Positions 26,247 to 35,654 of a DNA stretch of 58,464 nt are shown here, piece after piece. How positions within the stretch are numbered: position 1 is the stretch's first letter; each line of letters starts with the position of its first letter. This stretch comes from Streptomyces sp. CBMA123 (lineage in GTDB: Bacteria > Actinomycetota > Actinomycetes > Streptomycetales > Streptomycetaceae): NCBI RefSeq assembly GCF_014596465.1, contig NZ_MECK01000168.1, positions 1 to 58,464 of the forward strand, read 5' to 3'. The translations under genes and the position numbers were made by a program. The notes beneath the pieces are model-generated. The model made no database searches. It was given only the letters and a program-made list of their open reading frames with translations, and had not been told where the DNA came from.

Positions 26247-27470
26247 GTGGTGGAGATCTGGGGCGAGACGGCCGAGGGGTTCGAGCCCGTACGGGAGGCC
26301 TTCGCGCGGAACTTCGCCGAGTACGGCGAGCTGGGCGCGGCCTTCACGCTGTACCTGCGCGGCCGCAAGGTGGTCGACCTGTGGGGCGGCGACGCCCGGC
26401 CGGAGGTCGGTGGGCGGCCCGCGCCCGCGGTGCCCTGGACGGCGGACACCGCCCAGGTGCTGCGCTCGGTCACCAAGGGCCTGAGCGCGGCCACCGCGCT
26501 GCTGCTGGCCGAGCGCGGCCTGCTCGACCTGGACGCGCCGGTGTCCTCGTACTGGCCGGAGTTCAAGGCGGCCGGCAAGGGCGCGGTGCCGGTGCGCTGG
26601 CTGCTGTCGCACCAGGCCGGGGTGCCGGCGCTGGACGTGCCGCTGCGCCTGGAGTCCGTGCTGACCTGGGAGCGCGCCGTCGCCGCGGTGGCCGCGCAGG
26701 AACCCGCCTGGGAGCCGGGGACGGCGCACGGCTACCACCCGTACACCTTCGGCTGGCTGGTCGGTGAGGTGGTGCGCCGGGTGAGCGGTCGGACGATCGG
26801 ACAGTACTTCGCCGAGGAGATCGCCCGGCCGTTCGGGCTGGACCTGTGGATCGGACTGCCGGCCGACGCCGCGCCCAGGGTCGGCAAGCTGGTCGACCTG
26901 CCCGCCCCGGAGGCGGCCCGGACCGGCCCGAGCGGGCTGCGGCTGCGGCCCAAGCAGTCCGTCCGGGACGCCTACCAGGACCCGACCTCGCTGACCGCCC
27001 GGGCCTTCGCCTCGGTGCTGCCCGGGGTGGACATGAACGACCCGGTGGTGCAGGCCGCCGAGATCCCCGGTGCGAACGGCATCGGCACGGCCCGTTCGGT
27101 GGCCCGGTTCTACGCGGCGCTGATCGGCGAGGCCGACCGCCCGGACGGATCCGGCGCGCTGCTGCCGCCGCTGTTCGGCCCGGAGCTGCTGGCCCGCGCG
27201 GTCGGGCCGGTGGTGAACGGCCCGGACCGGGTGCTGATCGTCAACTCCACCTTCGGCCTGGGATTCTGGCGGCACGGCCCCACCGCGCCGATGGCCTCCC
27301 CGGCGAGCTTCGGCCACCCGGGCCGTGGCGGTTCGCTGGGCTTCGCCGACCCGGAGCTCGGGCTCGGCTTCGGGTACGTCACCAACGGCATGCAGCCGGG
27401 CGTCACCGGGGACGTGCGGTCGCGCAACCTGATCCGCGCGGTGCGGGAGTGCCTCGGGCTCGGCCGCTAG
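26247..27470 (+). CDS. Serine hydrolase of the beta-lactamase/esterase family
   Basis: Product of 407 residues without signal peptide, matching the class C beta-lactamase-like esterases (EstB type). The nucleophile motif SxxK is SVTK (S74, K77). The second-site tyrosine lies in HGYHPYTFGWL, and GHPGRGGSLGFADPE near the C terminus replaces the KTG strand. Members hydrolyse esters or act as D-amino acid amidases rather than destroy beta-lactams. The start is GTG; a GTG one codon later is equivalent. Confidence 0.88.
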   Translation: MVEIWGETAEGFEPVREAFARNFAEYGELGAAFTLYLRGRKVVDLWGGDARPEVGGRPAPAVPWTADTAQVLRSVTKGLSAATALLLAERGLLDLDAPVSSYWPEFKAAGKGAVPVRWLLSHQAGVPALDVPLRLESVLTWERAVAAVAAQEPAWEPGTAHGYHPYTFGWLVGEVVRRVSGRTIGQYFAEEIARPFGLDLWIGLPADAAPRVGKLVDLPAPEAARTGPSGLRLRPKQSVRDAYQDPTSLTARAFASVLPGVDMNDPVVQAAEIPGANGIGTARSVARFYAALIGEADRPDGSGALLPPLFGPELLARAVGPVVNGPDRVLIVNSTFGLGFWRHGPTAPMASPASFGHPGRGGSLGFADPELGLGFGYVTNGMQPGVTGDVRSRNLIRAVRECLGLGR

Positions 27471-27485
27471 CCCGGGACTCCGGCC

Positions 27486-27809
27486 TCAGGCCTGGCCGGT
27501 CTCGAAGCGGCTGATCTTCCCGCCGTCGACGGTGAAGCGCCAGGCGGTGCGCATCGCGCCCCAGGTGTCGTTGGTGAACTCGGCGACCAGCGCGTGGCCG
27601 CCGTCCGACTCGGTCTGGACGGCCATGCGGCCGCGCGAGGAGAAGATCTCGCGCTCGGTCCAGTCGGCGAGGTCGCGGTCGGAGCCGTCGTCGGACATGG
27701 TCGCGCCCGGGGTGAGGGCGGAGGTGAAGGCGTCGCGGTCGCCGGCGTTGATGGCGATCACGAAGGCGCGTACGGCGGGGTCGGTGAGCTTGGCGGGGGC
27801 GATGGTCAT
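27486..27809 (-). CDS. SnoaL/NTF2-like protein
   Basis: Product of 107 residues with an NTF2-like alpha+beta cone: an N-terminal helix AVRAFVIAINAGDRDAFTSA, then strands DLADWTEREIFSS, DGGHALVAEFTNDTWG and AWRFTVDGGKISRFETGQA. Streptomycete homologues are annotated nuclear transport factor 2 family. Function (small-molecule binding or isomerase) cannot be read. The ATG is supported by a GGGAG site; an extended frame upstream lacks family similarity. Confidence 0.82.
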   Translation of the reverse strand: MTIAPAKLTDPAVRAFVIAINAGDRDAFTSALTPGATMSDDGSDRDLADWTEREIFSSRGRMAVQTESDGGHALVAEFTNDTWGAMRTAWRFTVDGGKISRFETGQA

Positions 27810-27970
27810 GCCGGACTCCCTGGGAGGGGTTGGGGAACGGGGAGTCCTGTCTACGGCGTTCGCGCGGGCCGTCCGGGCATGTCGGCGGCGCGTCGGAGAA
27901 ATCGAGGGATTCATGTGCTTAGATCCCGAAACAGGTGATTTGCCCGGTAGACCCGCCACGGGGAGTGGCG

Positions 27971-28006
27971 GTGGAGCGGGAGGCCGGGTCAGGCCTCCCG
28001 CTCCAC
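27971..28006. terminator. Terminator after aldehyde dehydrogenase
   Basis: Perfect 15-bp stem GTGGAGCGGGAGGCC with its complement and a 6-base loop, 18 bases past the dehydrogenase stop on the minus strand. Confidence 0.87.
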
Positions 28007-28023
28007 TCATGTCCGGGGCCGGC

Positions 28024-29547
28024 CTAGAAGAAGCCGACCGCGTCGGGGGAGTAGCTGACCAGCAGGTTCTTGGTCTGCTGGTAGTGCTCCAACAGTGCCT
28101 TGTGGTTCTCTCGCCCGATGCCGGAGTTCTTGTAGCCGCCGAAGGCCGCGTGGGCTGGGTAGGCGTGGTAGCAGTTCGTCCAGACCCGGCCGGCCTGGAT
28201 GGCGCGCCCGGCCCGGTGGGCGGTGTTGATGTTGCGGGTCCACACGCCGGCGCCGAGCCCGTACTGGGTGTCGTTGGCGAGCGCGACCGCCTGGTCGAAG
28301 CCGTCGAAGCGGGTGACCGAGACGACCGGCCCGAAGATCTCCTCCTGGAAGACCCGCATGCTGTTGACGCCCTCGAAGACCGTCGGCGTCACGTAGTACC
28401 CGCCGGCCAGCGAGCCGCCGAGGTCCGCCCGTTCGCCGCCGACCAGCACCTTGGCGCCCTCGGCCTGGCCGATCTCGAAGTAGGACAGGATCTTCTTCAG
28501 CTGCTCGGCACTGGCCTGCGCGCCGACCTGCGTCTCGGTGTCCAGCGGGTTGCCCTGGCGCATCGCGCGCACCCGGGCCAGGCCGTCGCCGAGCAGCCGC
28601 TCGTAGACCGGGGTCTCGATCAGCGCGCGGCTGGGGCAGGTGCAGACCTCGCCCTGGTTGAGGGCGAACATCGCGAAGCCCTCGACGGCCTTGTCGTAGA
28701 AGGCGTCGTCGGCGGTGGCGACGTCCGCGAAGAACAGGTTGGGGCTCTTGCCGCCGAGCTCCAGGGTCGCCGGGATCAGGTTGTCGGCGGCGGCGCGGGC
28801 GATCAGCCGGCCGGTGCTGGTCTCGCCGGTGAAGGCGAGCTTGCGGACCCGGGTGCTGGCGGCCAGCGGGGCGCCGGCCTCCTCGCCGAAGCCGGTGACG
28901 ATGTTGAGCACGCCCGGCGGGACCAGGTCGGCGGTCAGCTCGGCCAGCAGCAGCACCGAGGCCGGGGTCTGCTCGGCGGGCTTGAGGACCACCGCGTTGC
29001 CGGCCGCGAGCGCCGGGGCGAGCTTCCAGACCGCCATCAGGATCGGGAAGTTCCACGGGATGATCTGGCCGACCACGCCCAGCGGCTCGTGGAAGTGGTA
29101 CGCCACGGTGTCCTCGTCCAGCTGGGAGAGGCTGCCCTCCTGGGCCCGCAGCGCGCCCGCGAAGTAGCGCAGGTGGTCGACGGCGAGCGGGAGGTCGGCG
29201 GCCAGTGTCTCGCGGACCGGCTTGCCGTTCTCCCAGCTCTCGGCGACGGCCAGTTGCTCCAGGTTGGCCTCCATCCGGTCGGCGATCCGCAGCAGCACCT
29301 GCGCCCGCTCGGCGGCGGAGGTGCGGCCCCAGCCCGGGGCGGCGGCGTGGGCCGCGTCCAGGGCGGCCTCGATGTCCTCGGCGGTGCCGCGGGCGACCTC
29401 GGTGAAGACCTCGCCGGTGACCGGGGTCGGGTCGCCGAAGTACTCGCCGCGCGCCGGGGGCTGCCAACCGCCGCCGATCCAGTGGTCGTACCGGGAGCGG
29501 AAGGCGACGATGCTGCCGGGCGCGCCGGGGGGCTGGTAGACCGTCAT
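28024..29547 (-). CDS. NAD-dependent aldehyde dehydrogenase
   Basis: Product of 507 residues of the ALDH superfamily, close to the acetaldehyde dehydrogenase (ExaC/AcoD) branch. Visible motifs are [10 protein letters not shown], the cofactor loop [13 protein letters not shown], the catalytic Glu in TLELGGKSP, and the nucleophile C302 in [11 protein letters not shown]. The doubled cysteine C-T-C is typical of the AcoD branch. It oxidises aldehydes to acids in the cytoplasm. It is monocistronic and ends at a strong hairpin. Confidence 0.93.
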   Translation of the reverse strand: MTVYQPPGAPGSIVAFRSRYDHWIGGGWQPPARGEYFGDPTPVTGEVFTEVARGTAEDIEAALDAAHAAAPGWGRTSAAERAQVLLRIADRMEANLEQLAVAESWENGKPVRETLAADLPLAVDHLRYFAGALRAQEGSLSQLDEDTVAYHFHEPLGVVGQIIPWNFPILMAVWKLAPALAAGNAVVLKPAEQTPASVLLLAELTADLVPPGVLNIVTGFGEEAGAPLAASTRVRKLAFTGETSTGRLIARAAADNLIPATLELGGKSPNLFFADVATADDAFYDKAVEGFAMFALNQGEVCTCPSRALIETPVYERLLGDGLARVRAMRQGNPLDTETQVGAQASAEQLKKILSYFEIGQAEGAKVLVGGERADLGGSLAGGYYVTPTVFEGVNSMRVFQEEIFGPVVSVTRFDGFDQAVALANDTQYGLGAGVWTRNINTAHRAGRAIQAGRVWTNCYHAYPAHAAFGGYKNSGIGRENHKALLEHYQQTKNLLVSYSPDAVGFF

Positions 29548-29997
29548 GTTCTGTGTCTCCTCGCGACGTCGGGCGCCTCCGGCGCCGATCGGGCCGGGGC
29601 GGCACGCCGGACCGCCGCCCGCTCGGGGACGCTCCGGCGGGAGGGTGCGGACACGCAGTCGGGCCGGCGCCCCGCCGGGGCGCCGCCGACGAGCACGATA
29701 ACCGCCGGGCGCGTGGTGCGGCTACGGTCCGTGCGACCGGCTCGTACGGACGGTGTGCGTTCCGGACGTCCCGACCCGGGGTGTGCGGGAGGGCGCGTTG
29801 GACGGCGTGCGGACCCGGGCGTGCATCAGGGCGTGCATCGGGGCGCGGGGGTGCGCGCGTCGGATCGCGCCGGATCGTTTCGGGCCGGGGCGGCGCGCGG
29901 GGGATCGCGCCGCGCCGCCTCGGAGGGCGTCGGACGTCGGCGAACGGCAGCTGACGGCGGGCAGCTGACGGTGGGCGGCGGGCGGCCCGGGGTCGGG
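29548..29997. other. 450-base gap without a gene
   Basis: Very GC-rich, no plausible coding sequence. It holds the dehydrogenase promoter region and, at 29889-29919, a 9-bp stem GGCGGCGCG / CGCGCCGCC that could end the terpene synthase transcript. Next to the terpene synthase stop are two close CAGCTGACGG copies (29949 and 29963 area) resembling motifs in terminators elsewhere in the window. Confidence 0.5.
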
Positions 29998-30945
29998 TCA
30001 GACCGCGTGGTACCGGCCGGTGCGGGCCTCCCAGCTCAGGTAGCCGGCCAGCCAGGTGAGCAGCCCGTCGGCGTACCGCTGGGCGATCGTGCGTTCGATC
30101 CTGGACAGGCCCAACTCCCGGTAGACGTCCGGGAGTCGTTCGTGCAGCTCGGCGCAGCGCCCGACCATCAGCTGGGCCTCCGCCATCACCGCGGAGCAGG
30201 CCTCTTCGGCGGAGCAGTGCCGCTCGCGCTGGACGATCATGACCAGGTTGTTGACATCGCCGCGCGGGGCCTCCAGCGGGAAGGAGCGCACGTCGTTGCT
30301 CAGTGACGGTATGTCGGCGGCCAGCTGTCGGAGTTGACGCAGCACCGGGTGGTGCAGGACGGAGGCGGGGACCTCGAACTGGCCGAGCCGTTCGACCATG
30401 TCGAAGATGGTCTCCATCGCCGCGGTGCCCCGTCTGAGCTCCAGGTAGCCGTCCCGGTCCGGCGGTCGGGCGGAGATCCGGCCGGCCGCCTCGGCCGGGT
30501 GACTGGCGAAGTAGTACTCCCAGTTGTAGGCGGCGCGGGCCTGCCAGCGGGCGGGCATGCCGCGCACGCTGCGGCTCCAGAGGTCGGCGAAGGCGGTCTC
30601 GACCGGGGAGCGCTGGTCGGGGCGGGCGCCGTGCAGGACGGCGATCAGCCGTTCGCAGATCGGGGCGACCTCGGTGGGGCGGCGGCCGAGCGGGCCGTCG
30701 AACTGGTCGTCGAAGAGGAAGTAGAAGCCCATCAGGTCGGCCGCCAGGGCGAGTTCGTCCGGTCCGGCGTCCGGGTAGCCGAGCGCGGCGAGGTCCACCA
30801 CCTCCCAGTGTGCGTAGCCGGGGTGATCGGCGTCGGGGAGCAGCGGGTGGCGGATCAGCCAGTCGCGGTGCAGTGCGGTGGCGTACCGGCCGTGCGGACT
30901 GCGGCGGTGCGGGAACGGAATCTGAAGTGAGGTGTCGTCAGACAT
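29998..30945 (-). CDS. Class I terpene synthase (probable sesquiterpene cyclase)
   Basis: Product of 315 residues with all class I cyclase signatures. The aspartate-rich metal motif is FDDQFD (D79, D80, D83). The pyrophosphate-sensing arginine region is ELRRGT (R171-R172). The second metal motif NDxxSxxxE is N217, S221, E225, and a C-terminal R311-Y312 pair is present. It would ionise farnesyl (less likely geranyl) diphosphate with Mg2+. The product cannot be predicted. There is no P450 or methyltransferase beside it. The ATG is chosen because a 77-residue extension has no family similarity. It is divergent from a large LuxR regulator. Confidence 0.9.
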   Translation of the reverse strand: MSDDTSLQIPFPHRRSPHGRYATALHRDWLIRHPLLPDADHPGYAHWEVVDLAALGYPDAGPDELALAADLMGFYFLFDDQFDGPLGRRPTEVAPICERLIAVLHGARPDQRSPVETAFADLWSRSVRGMPARWQARAAYNWEYYFASHPAEAAGRISARPPDRDGYLELRRGTAAMETIFDMVERLGQFEVPASVLHHPVLRQLRQLAADIPSLSNDVRSFPLEAPRGDVNNLVMIVQRERHCSAEEACSAVMAEAQLMVGRCAELHERLPDVYRELGLSRIERTIAQRYADGLLTWLAGYLSWEARTGRYHAV

Positions 30946-31280
30946 CGGACTCCCGGTGCAGCGGTGGGTGGGGGCGCTTGTGGTTCGATCACTGGGTGTG
31001 GGGGAGTTGACGCGGCGGGGCGCACAGGGTGAGGGTGGTTGCGGAAGATCATCCGCGCCTCGCGGGCCGTAGGGTATCTGATGCAATGATCGGACGTTAG
31101 GGATATAGGGCAATTGCCCTTGGCAAGCCGTCCGAACCCTCGCCGTCCGCCCCAGCCTGGGCGAATGCCGCACAGTCAGCCGAACACGGCGCTAACCTCG
31201 GCACCACGAACAGTGATGGACCGGCTCCCCGCGCGCGATGGCGGAGCCGTGCCGCGAGCGGGTGAGGCGGAGGCACGTCG
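30946..31280. promoter_or_regulatory. Divergent promoter region terpene synthase / LAL regulator
   Basis: 335 noncoding bases. AGGGCAATTGCCCT at 31107-31120 is a 14-bp perfect palindrome in the AT-richest part (about 31075-31125), well placed to influence both genes. Promoter boxes are not called. Confidence 0.5.
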
Positions 31281-34280
31281 GTGACCGATCAGGGCAACGA
31301 ACTTCGGACGGGAACCGGTTCCGAGCGGAACGAGGACGATCCCGCGCCCCGGGTCAGGCTGCGCGACCGCGACACCGAACTGCGCTCCGTGGAGGCCGCC
31401 GTCGACCGGCTCTGCCGCGAGTTCGCCGCCGGCGGCACCGAGATCGGCGAACTGCTCACCTTCTCCGGCCGCCCCGGCATCGGCAAGACCAGCCTGCTGC
31501 ACGAGGTCCGGCGGATCGCCAGCCTGCGCGACGGCGCCACCGTGCTGTTCGCCCGCGGCGGCGAACGGCAGTTCAAGGAGCCCTACCACGTGCTGCGCCA
31601 GCTCCTCCAGCCCGTCCTGACCCGGCTGGAGGCGGACGAGTTCGGCCAGGTCATGGGCACCTGGGAGGAGGTCGTCGGACCGGCCATGGGCCTCAAGCAG
31701 CCCAAGGCCGGCGCCCGCCGCCTCGACCCCCAGGGCGTGCGCGACGGCCTCGACTACGTCCTCACCCAGCTCGCCCCGCGCCGCGCGCCGATGGTGATGA
31801 TCGTCGACGACCTGCACTGGGCGGACGCCGAATCCCTGTCCTGGCTCGCCAAGTTCGCCGTCCGGTCCGGCGAGCTGCCCGTCCTGCTGGTCTTCGCCTT
31901 CCGCGAGGACGAGAACGACTGGCCCACCGAGACCCAGGACCTGCGCCGGGGCGTCCTCACCCTCGCCAGCCGCAAGCACGAGCTCAGCCGGCTCACCCTG
32001 AACTCCGTTACCGACATGATCCGCGCCGAACTCGGCGACCGGGCCGAGGACGCCTTCTGCTACGAGTTCTGGAACGTCGTCAACGGCAACCCGTTCGAGG
32101 CCGTCGCCCTGCTCGACCAGGTCCGCGACCAGGAACTCGAACCGGTCGAGGAGAACTCCCGGCAACTGCGCGAACTCGCCGTCGACGCCCCCGGAATGAC
32201 CCTCAAGAGCTGGCTGGACCGGCTCGGCCCCGCCACCCTGCGGTTCGCCTGGGCCTGCGCCATGCTGGGCACCGACATCCGGATCGACCTCGTCGCCCGG
32301 ATCTCCACCCAGAGCTCCGAGGGCGCCCGGGAGTCCATCAAGCAGCTGCGCAAGCAGCGCGTGCTCACCCAATCGCCCAATGGGAACCTCGAGTTCGTCC
32401 ACCCGCTGATCGCCAGCTCCATCTACAACACCATGCCGGAGGCCACCCGGCTCGGCATGCACGGCATCGCCGCCGTCGAGATCGAGAACGCCGGGCTCGG
32501 CCTGCTCGCCGCCTCCCGCCACCTGGTCGAGACCCACTCCGGCGAGGGCGACGACCGGATCGTCAAGAAGCTGCGCCGCGCCGCCGTCGAACACCAGCTG
32601 ATCGGCGCCCCCGAGGCCGCCCAGCGCTGCCTCCACCGCGCGCTCAACGAGCCGCCCGCCGACGAGATCAAGGCCGAGGTGATGTACGAACTCGGCTGCT
32701 CCGCACTGCTCACCGACCCCGTCGCCACCGTCAACCAGCTCAGGCTCGCCCTCGACCCCGACGAGGGGCCGCTGCGCCCCGAACTGCGGGTGGACGCCAC
32801 CTTCCGGCTCTCCGAGGTGCTCGCCCACAGCGGTGAACTGGGCCAGGCCGCCCTGGTCTGCCAGGAGGAGGCCGAGCAGACCCTCGACCCGGTCCGGCGC
32901 CAGCGGCTCCAGGCCGCCTCGTTCATGTGGCACGCCTTCCGCAAGTCCGAGGAGGACGGCCCCGGCCGCTCCGCCCGGCTCGCCGAGCTGTACCGGAACC
33001 TGACCGGCCGGGAGGCCGCCGACCGGGCCGTGCTCATCATGCGCGCCTGGGACCTCACCCTGCGCGGCGAGCCCTCCACCGACGCGCTCGCGCTCGCCGA
33101 CGAAGTCCTGGAGGGCGGCCGGCTGCCCAAGGGCCTCGGCTGGACCGACACCACCTGGGGCTTCGAACTGCCCTCGATGCTCTGCCTCACGTACATCTAC
33201 AACGACCGCATCGCCCAGGCCGAGCGGCTGGCCGCGGACGCCATCATCCAGTTCGAGCTGGCCGGCTGGAGCGGCGCCCACCGGGGCTTCGCCTACTTCC
33301 TGATGGGGCTGGCCCGGTTCCGCCGCGGACTGCTCGCCGAGGCCGAGGACTTCCTGGGCCGGGCCTACCGCATCTCCGAGCGGATCGGCGCCAAGCTGCC
33401 GCTGGCCTGGGACGCCGTGGGCGTGCTGGTGGACACCCTGATCGCCCGCGGCCGGATCGAACAGGCCTGGGAACTGGCCAACGAGTTCGGCTTCCACCCG
33501 CCGTACCACCCGACGGCCATGGTGCTGCCGGACGCCGCCTCGCTGTACGGCAAGCTGCTGGTCGCCAAGAACCGCTACGCAGGTGCGGCCGCCGCGCTCA
33601 CCGAGGCCGGGGCCCAGCTGGAGGTCCGCGGCTGGCACAACACCGTCTGGGCGCCCTGGGCCGGGCACCTGGCCGTCGCGATCGCCGCCGACGAACCCGA
33701 ACGCGCCCGCCACTACGCCCACAAGGCCGTCCAGGACGCCCGCACCTTCGGCACCGCCTCGGCGATCGGCAGCGCGCTGCGGCTGCAGGCGCGGATCGAG
33801 GACGGCCAGCAGGCGGTGGAGGTGCTGGAGCAGGCCGTGGAGCACCTCGGGCAGTCCCCGGCCGGGTACGAGCACGCCGTCGCGCTGGTCGACCTCGGCG
33901 CCGCGCTGCGCCGGGTCGGGCGGCTGGAGGACGCCCAGGAGCACCTGTACCAGGGCATCGAGCTGGCCCAGCACTGCTCGGCGGAGAAGCTGGTCGACCG
34001 GGCCCGGCGGGAGCTGGCCAACTACGGCCTGCGGCCCAACCGGCTGGGGCTGCACGGCTTCGGGGAGACGCTGGAGGCGCTCAGCGCGCCGGAGCGGGAG
34101 GTCGCCGATCTGGCGGTCAAGGGCGTGCCGCCGCAGCGGATCGCGGAGGAGCTCGGGGTGCACCTGAGCCTGGTCAACCGGCGGCTGGCGGCGGTCTACC
34201 GCAAGGCGGGCACCGGGCCGGACGGGCTGGCCTCGGCACTGGGGCTGCGGCTGGAGCAGGGCGAGGGGCCGGGCGCGTAG
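31281..34280 (+). CDS. Large LuxR-type ATPase regulator (LAL family)
   Basis: Product of 999 residues. The N-terminal STAND/AAA ATPase has Walker A GRPGIGKT (63-70) and a Walker B around VDDLHW (D176-D177). A long alpha-helical TPR-like middle (about 380-920) has repeated helix pairs. A C-terminal LuxR HTH of about 60 residues reads LSAPEREVADLAVKGVPPQR and ELGVHLSLVNRRLAAVYRKA. LAL proteins are ATP-dependent activators, often of secondary metabolism. The HTH is slightly atypical (VNRRLAAVYRKAG for the usual V..HL..IYRKL). GTG start. Divergent from the terpene synthase. Confidence 0.9.
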   Translation: MTDQGNELRTGTGSERNEDDPAPRVRLRDRDTELRSVEAAVDRLCREFAAGGTEIGELLTFSGRPGIGKTSLLHEVRRIASLRDGATVLFARGGERQFKEPYHVLRQLLQPVLTRLEADEFGQVMGTWEEVVGPAMGLKQPKAGARRLDPQGVRDGLDYVLTQLAPRRAPMVMIVDDLHWADAESLSWLAKFAVRSGELPVLLVFAFREDENDWPTETQDLRRGVLTLASRKHELSRLTLNSVTDMIRAELGDRAEDAFCYEFWNVVNGNPFEAVALLDQVRDQELEPVEENSRQLRELAVDAPGMTLKSWLDRLGPATLRFAWACAMLGTDIRIDLVARISTQSSEGARESIKQLRKQRVLTQSPNGNLEFVHPLIASSIYNTMPEATRLGMHGIAAVEIENAGLGLLAASRHLVETHSGEGDDRIVKKLRRAAVEHQLIGAPEAAQRCLHRALNEPPADEIKAEVMYELGCSALLTDPVATVNQLRLALDPDEGPLRPELRVDATFRLSEVLAHSGELGQAALVCQEEAEQTLDPVRRQRLQAASFMWHAFRKSEEDGPGRSARLAELYRNLTGREAADRAVLIMRAWDLTLRGEPSTDALALADEVLEGGRLPKGLGWTDTTWGFELPSMLCLTYIYNDRIAQAERLAADAIIQFELAGWSGAHRGFAYFLMGLARFRRGLLAEAEDFLGRAYRISERIGAKLPLAWDAVGVLVDTLIARGRIEQAWELANEFGFHPPYHPTAMVLPDAASLYGKLLVAKNRYAGAAAALTEAGAQLEVRGWHNTVWAPWAGHLAVAIAADEPERARHYAHKAVQDARTFGTASAIGSALRLQARIEDGQQAVEVLEQAVEHLGQSPAGYEHAVALVDLGAALRRVGRLEDAQEHLYQGIELAQHCSAEKLVDRARRELANYGLRPNRLGLHGFGETLEALSAPEREVADLAVKGVPPQRIAEELGVHLSLVNRRLAAVYRKAGTGPDGLASALGLRLEQGEGPGA

Positions 34281-34565
34281 TGGCGCGCGCGAGCCGGTGC
34301 CGGGAGCGGCGGCGCGCCGTGCCGTTGTTCGGGCGGTGGCAGGCGGTGGCAGGCGGTGGCTCCCGGTGGCAAGCGGTGACATGCCGGTGGCAGGCGGGTG
34401 GCTCGCGGTGGCGTTCAGGCGGCGCGCGGAGGCGCGGGAGCGCCCCCGCCGGGGCCGCCCTCGCTAGGCTGACGGACACCACGGGGGGCCGCCACGACGC
34501 CCCCTGGACGGAACGGGACACCGGGCGGACGCGGCGGCGCCGCTGCCGCCAGTGAGGAGCAGGCC
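34281..34565. repeat. Gap with GGTGGCAGGC tandem repeats
   Basis: Between the regulator and galM. From about 34331 to 34420, GGTGGCAGGC-like decamers recur about eight times with drift (GCAGGCGGTG, GCAAGCGGTG, GCAGGCGGGTG). No gene and no clear hairpin. A ribosome site for galM lies at the right end. Confidence 0.6.
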
Positions 34566-35642
34566 ATGGCGAGCGAGGCCACCAGTGTGCGCCGCGAACC
34601 CCTCGACCCCTCGGGCGCGGGCGCGGCGATCCAGCGCTGGACGCTGACCGCCGGCCCGTACGAGGCGAGCGTGCTCACCCTCGGCGCCACCCTGCACACC
34701 CTCAGCGCCCCGGACCGCGCCGGGCGCACCGCCCAACTGCTGCTGTCCACCGACGAGCTGGCGCAGATCCTGGGCCCGGCCCGGCACTACGGCACGGTGG
34801 TGGGCCGGTACGCCAACCGGATCGACGGCTCCAGCGTCACCATCGACGGCGCGGAGCACCGGCTCGCCCCGACCGGCGGCGGGCTCACCATCCACGGCGG
34901 GCCGGACGGCTTCGCCCAGCGGATGTGGCGGGCCGAGCCGGTCGAGGGCGGGGTGCTGCTGCGGCTGCACAGCCCGGACGGCGACCAGGGCTTCCCGGGG
35001 GCGCTGGACGTCACCGTCTCCTACACGCTGTCCCACACCCCGGGCACAGGCGGCGAGCTGGTGATCGACTACCGCGCCGTCACCGGCAAGCCGACCGTCG
35101 TCAACCTGACCAACCACGCGTACTTCAACCTCTCGGGTGAAGGCAGCGGCGACGTCCTGGGCCACCTGCTCACCCTGGACGCCGACGAGTACACCCCGGC
35201 CGACGAGCGGCAGGTCCCGTACGGCCGGACCGAGCCGGTGGCCGGCACGCCCTTCGACTTCACGGTGGCCACCCCGATCGGCAAGTCGCTGCACGACGAG
35301 CACCCGCAGCTGGCCGGCCCGGGCGGCTACGACCACAACTGGGTGCTGCGCGCCCGCCCGGCGGACGGCGGCCCGGCGCGGGCGGCGCTGCTGGAGGACC
35401 CGGTCAGCGGCCGCACCCTGGAGGTGCTGACCACCGAGCCGGGCGTCCAGGTCTACACGGCGAACAAGTTCCAGGGCGCGGTCACCGGTGCGAGCGGGGT
35501 GCCGTACGGGCCGTTCGCCGGGATCGCGCTGGAGACCCAGCACTTCCCGGACTCCCCGCACCACCCGGCCTTCCCGAGCACCGTGCTGCGGCCGGGGGAG
35601 GAGTTCCGCTCGACCACGGTGCTGCGGCTGGGCGTCAACTAG
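34566..35642 (+). CDS. galM: Galactose mutarotase (aldose 1-epimerase)
   Basis: Product of 358 residues of the GalM family, interconverting alpha and beta anomers of galactose or glucose. The substrate-site YGTVVGRYANRI, the catalytic histidine in NHAYFNLSG (H184) and the catalytic glutamate in LETQHFPDSPHH (E323) are all present. No signal peptide, so cytoplasmic. GAGGAGC lies a few bases before the ATG. It is separate from the maltose operon downstream. Confidence 0.93.
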   Translation: MASEATSVRREPLDPSGAGAAIQRWTLTAGPYEASVLTLGATLHTLSAPDRAGRTAQLLLSTDELAQILGPARHYGTVVGRYANRIDGSSVTIDGAEHRLAPTGGGLTIHGGPDGFAQRMWRAEPVEGGVLLRLHSPDGDQGFPGALDVTVSYTLSHTPGTGGELVIDYRAVTGKPTVVNLTNHAYFNLSGEGSGDVLGHLLTLDADEYTPADERQVPYGRTEPVAGTPFDFTVATPIGKSLHDEHPQLAGPGGYDHNWVLRARPADGGPARAALLEDPVSGRTLEVLTTEPGVQVYTANKFQGAVTGASGVPYGPFAGIALETQHFPDSPHHPAFPSTVLRPGEEFRSTTVLRLGVN

Positions 35643-35654
35643 TCAGGCCGGTAG

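Noticed and set aside
26162..26578. 139-residue N-terminal extension of the Nudix protein
   Set aside because: Runs antisense to the serine hydrolase. The family N terminus begins at the ATG at 26161.
29548..29997. Small plus-strand frames in the aldehyde dehydrogenase / terpene synthase gap
   Set aside because: Arg/Gly/Ala-only translations, no ribosome sites.
31176..34382. 1068-codon minus-strand frame opposite the LAL regulator
   Set aside because: Low-complexity Gly/Ala/Glu/Val translation with no motif, while the plus strand encodes a complete ATPase-LuxR protein.
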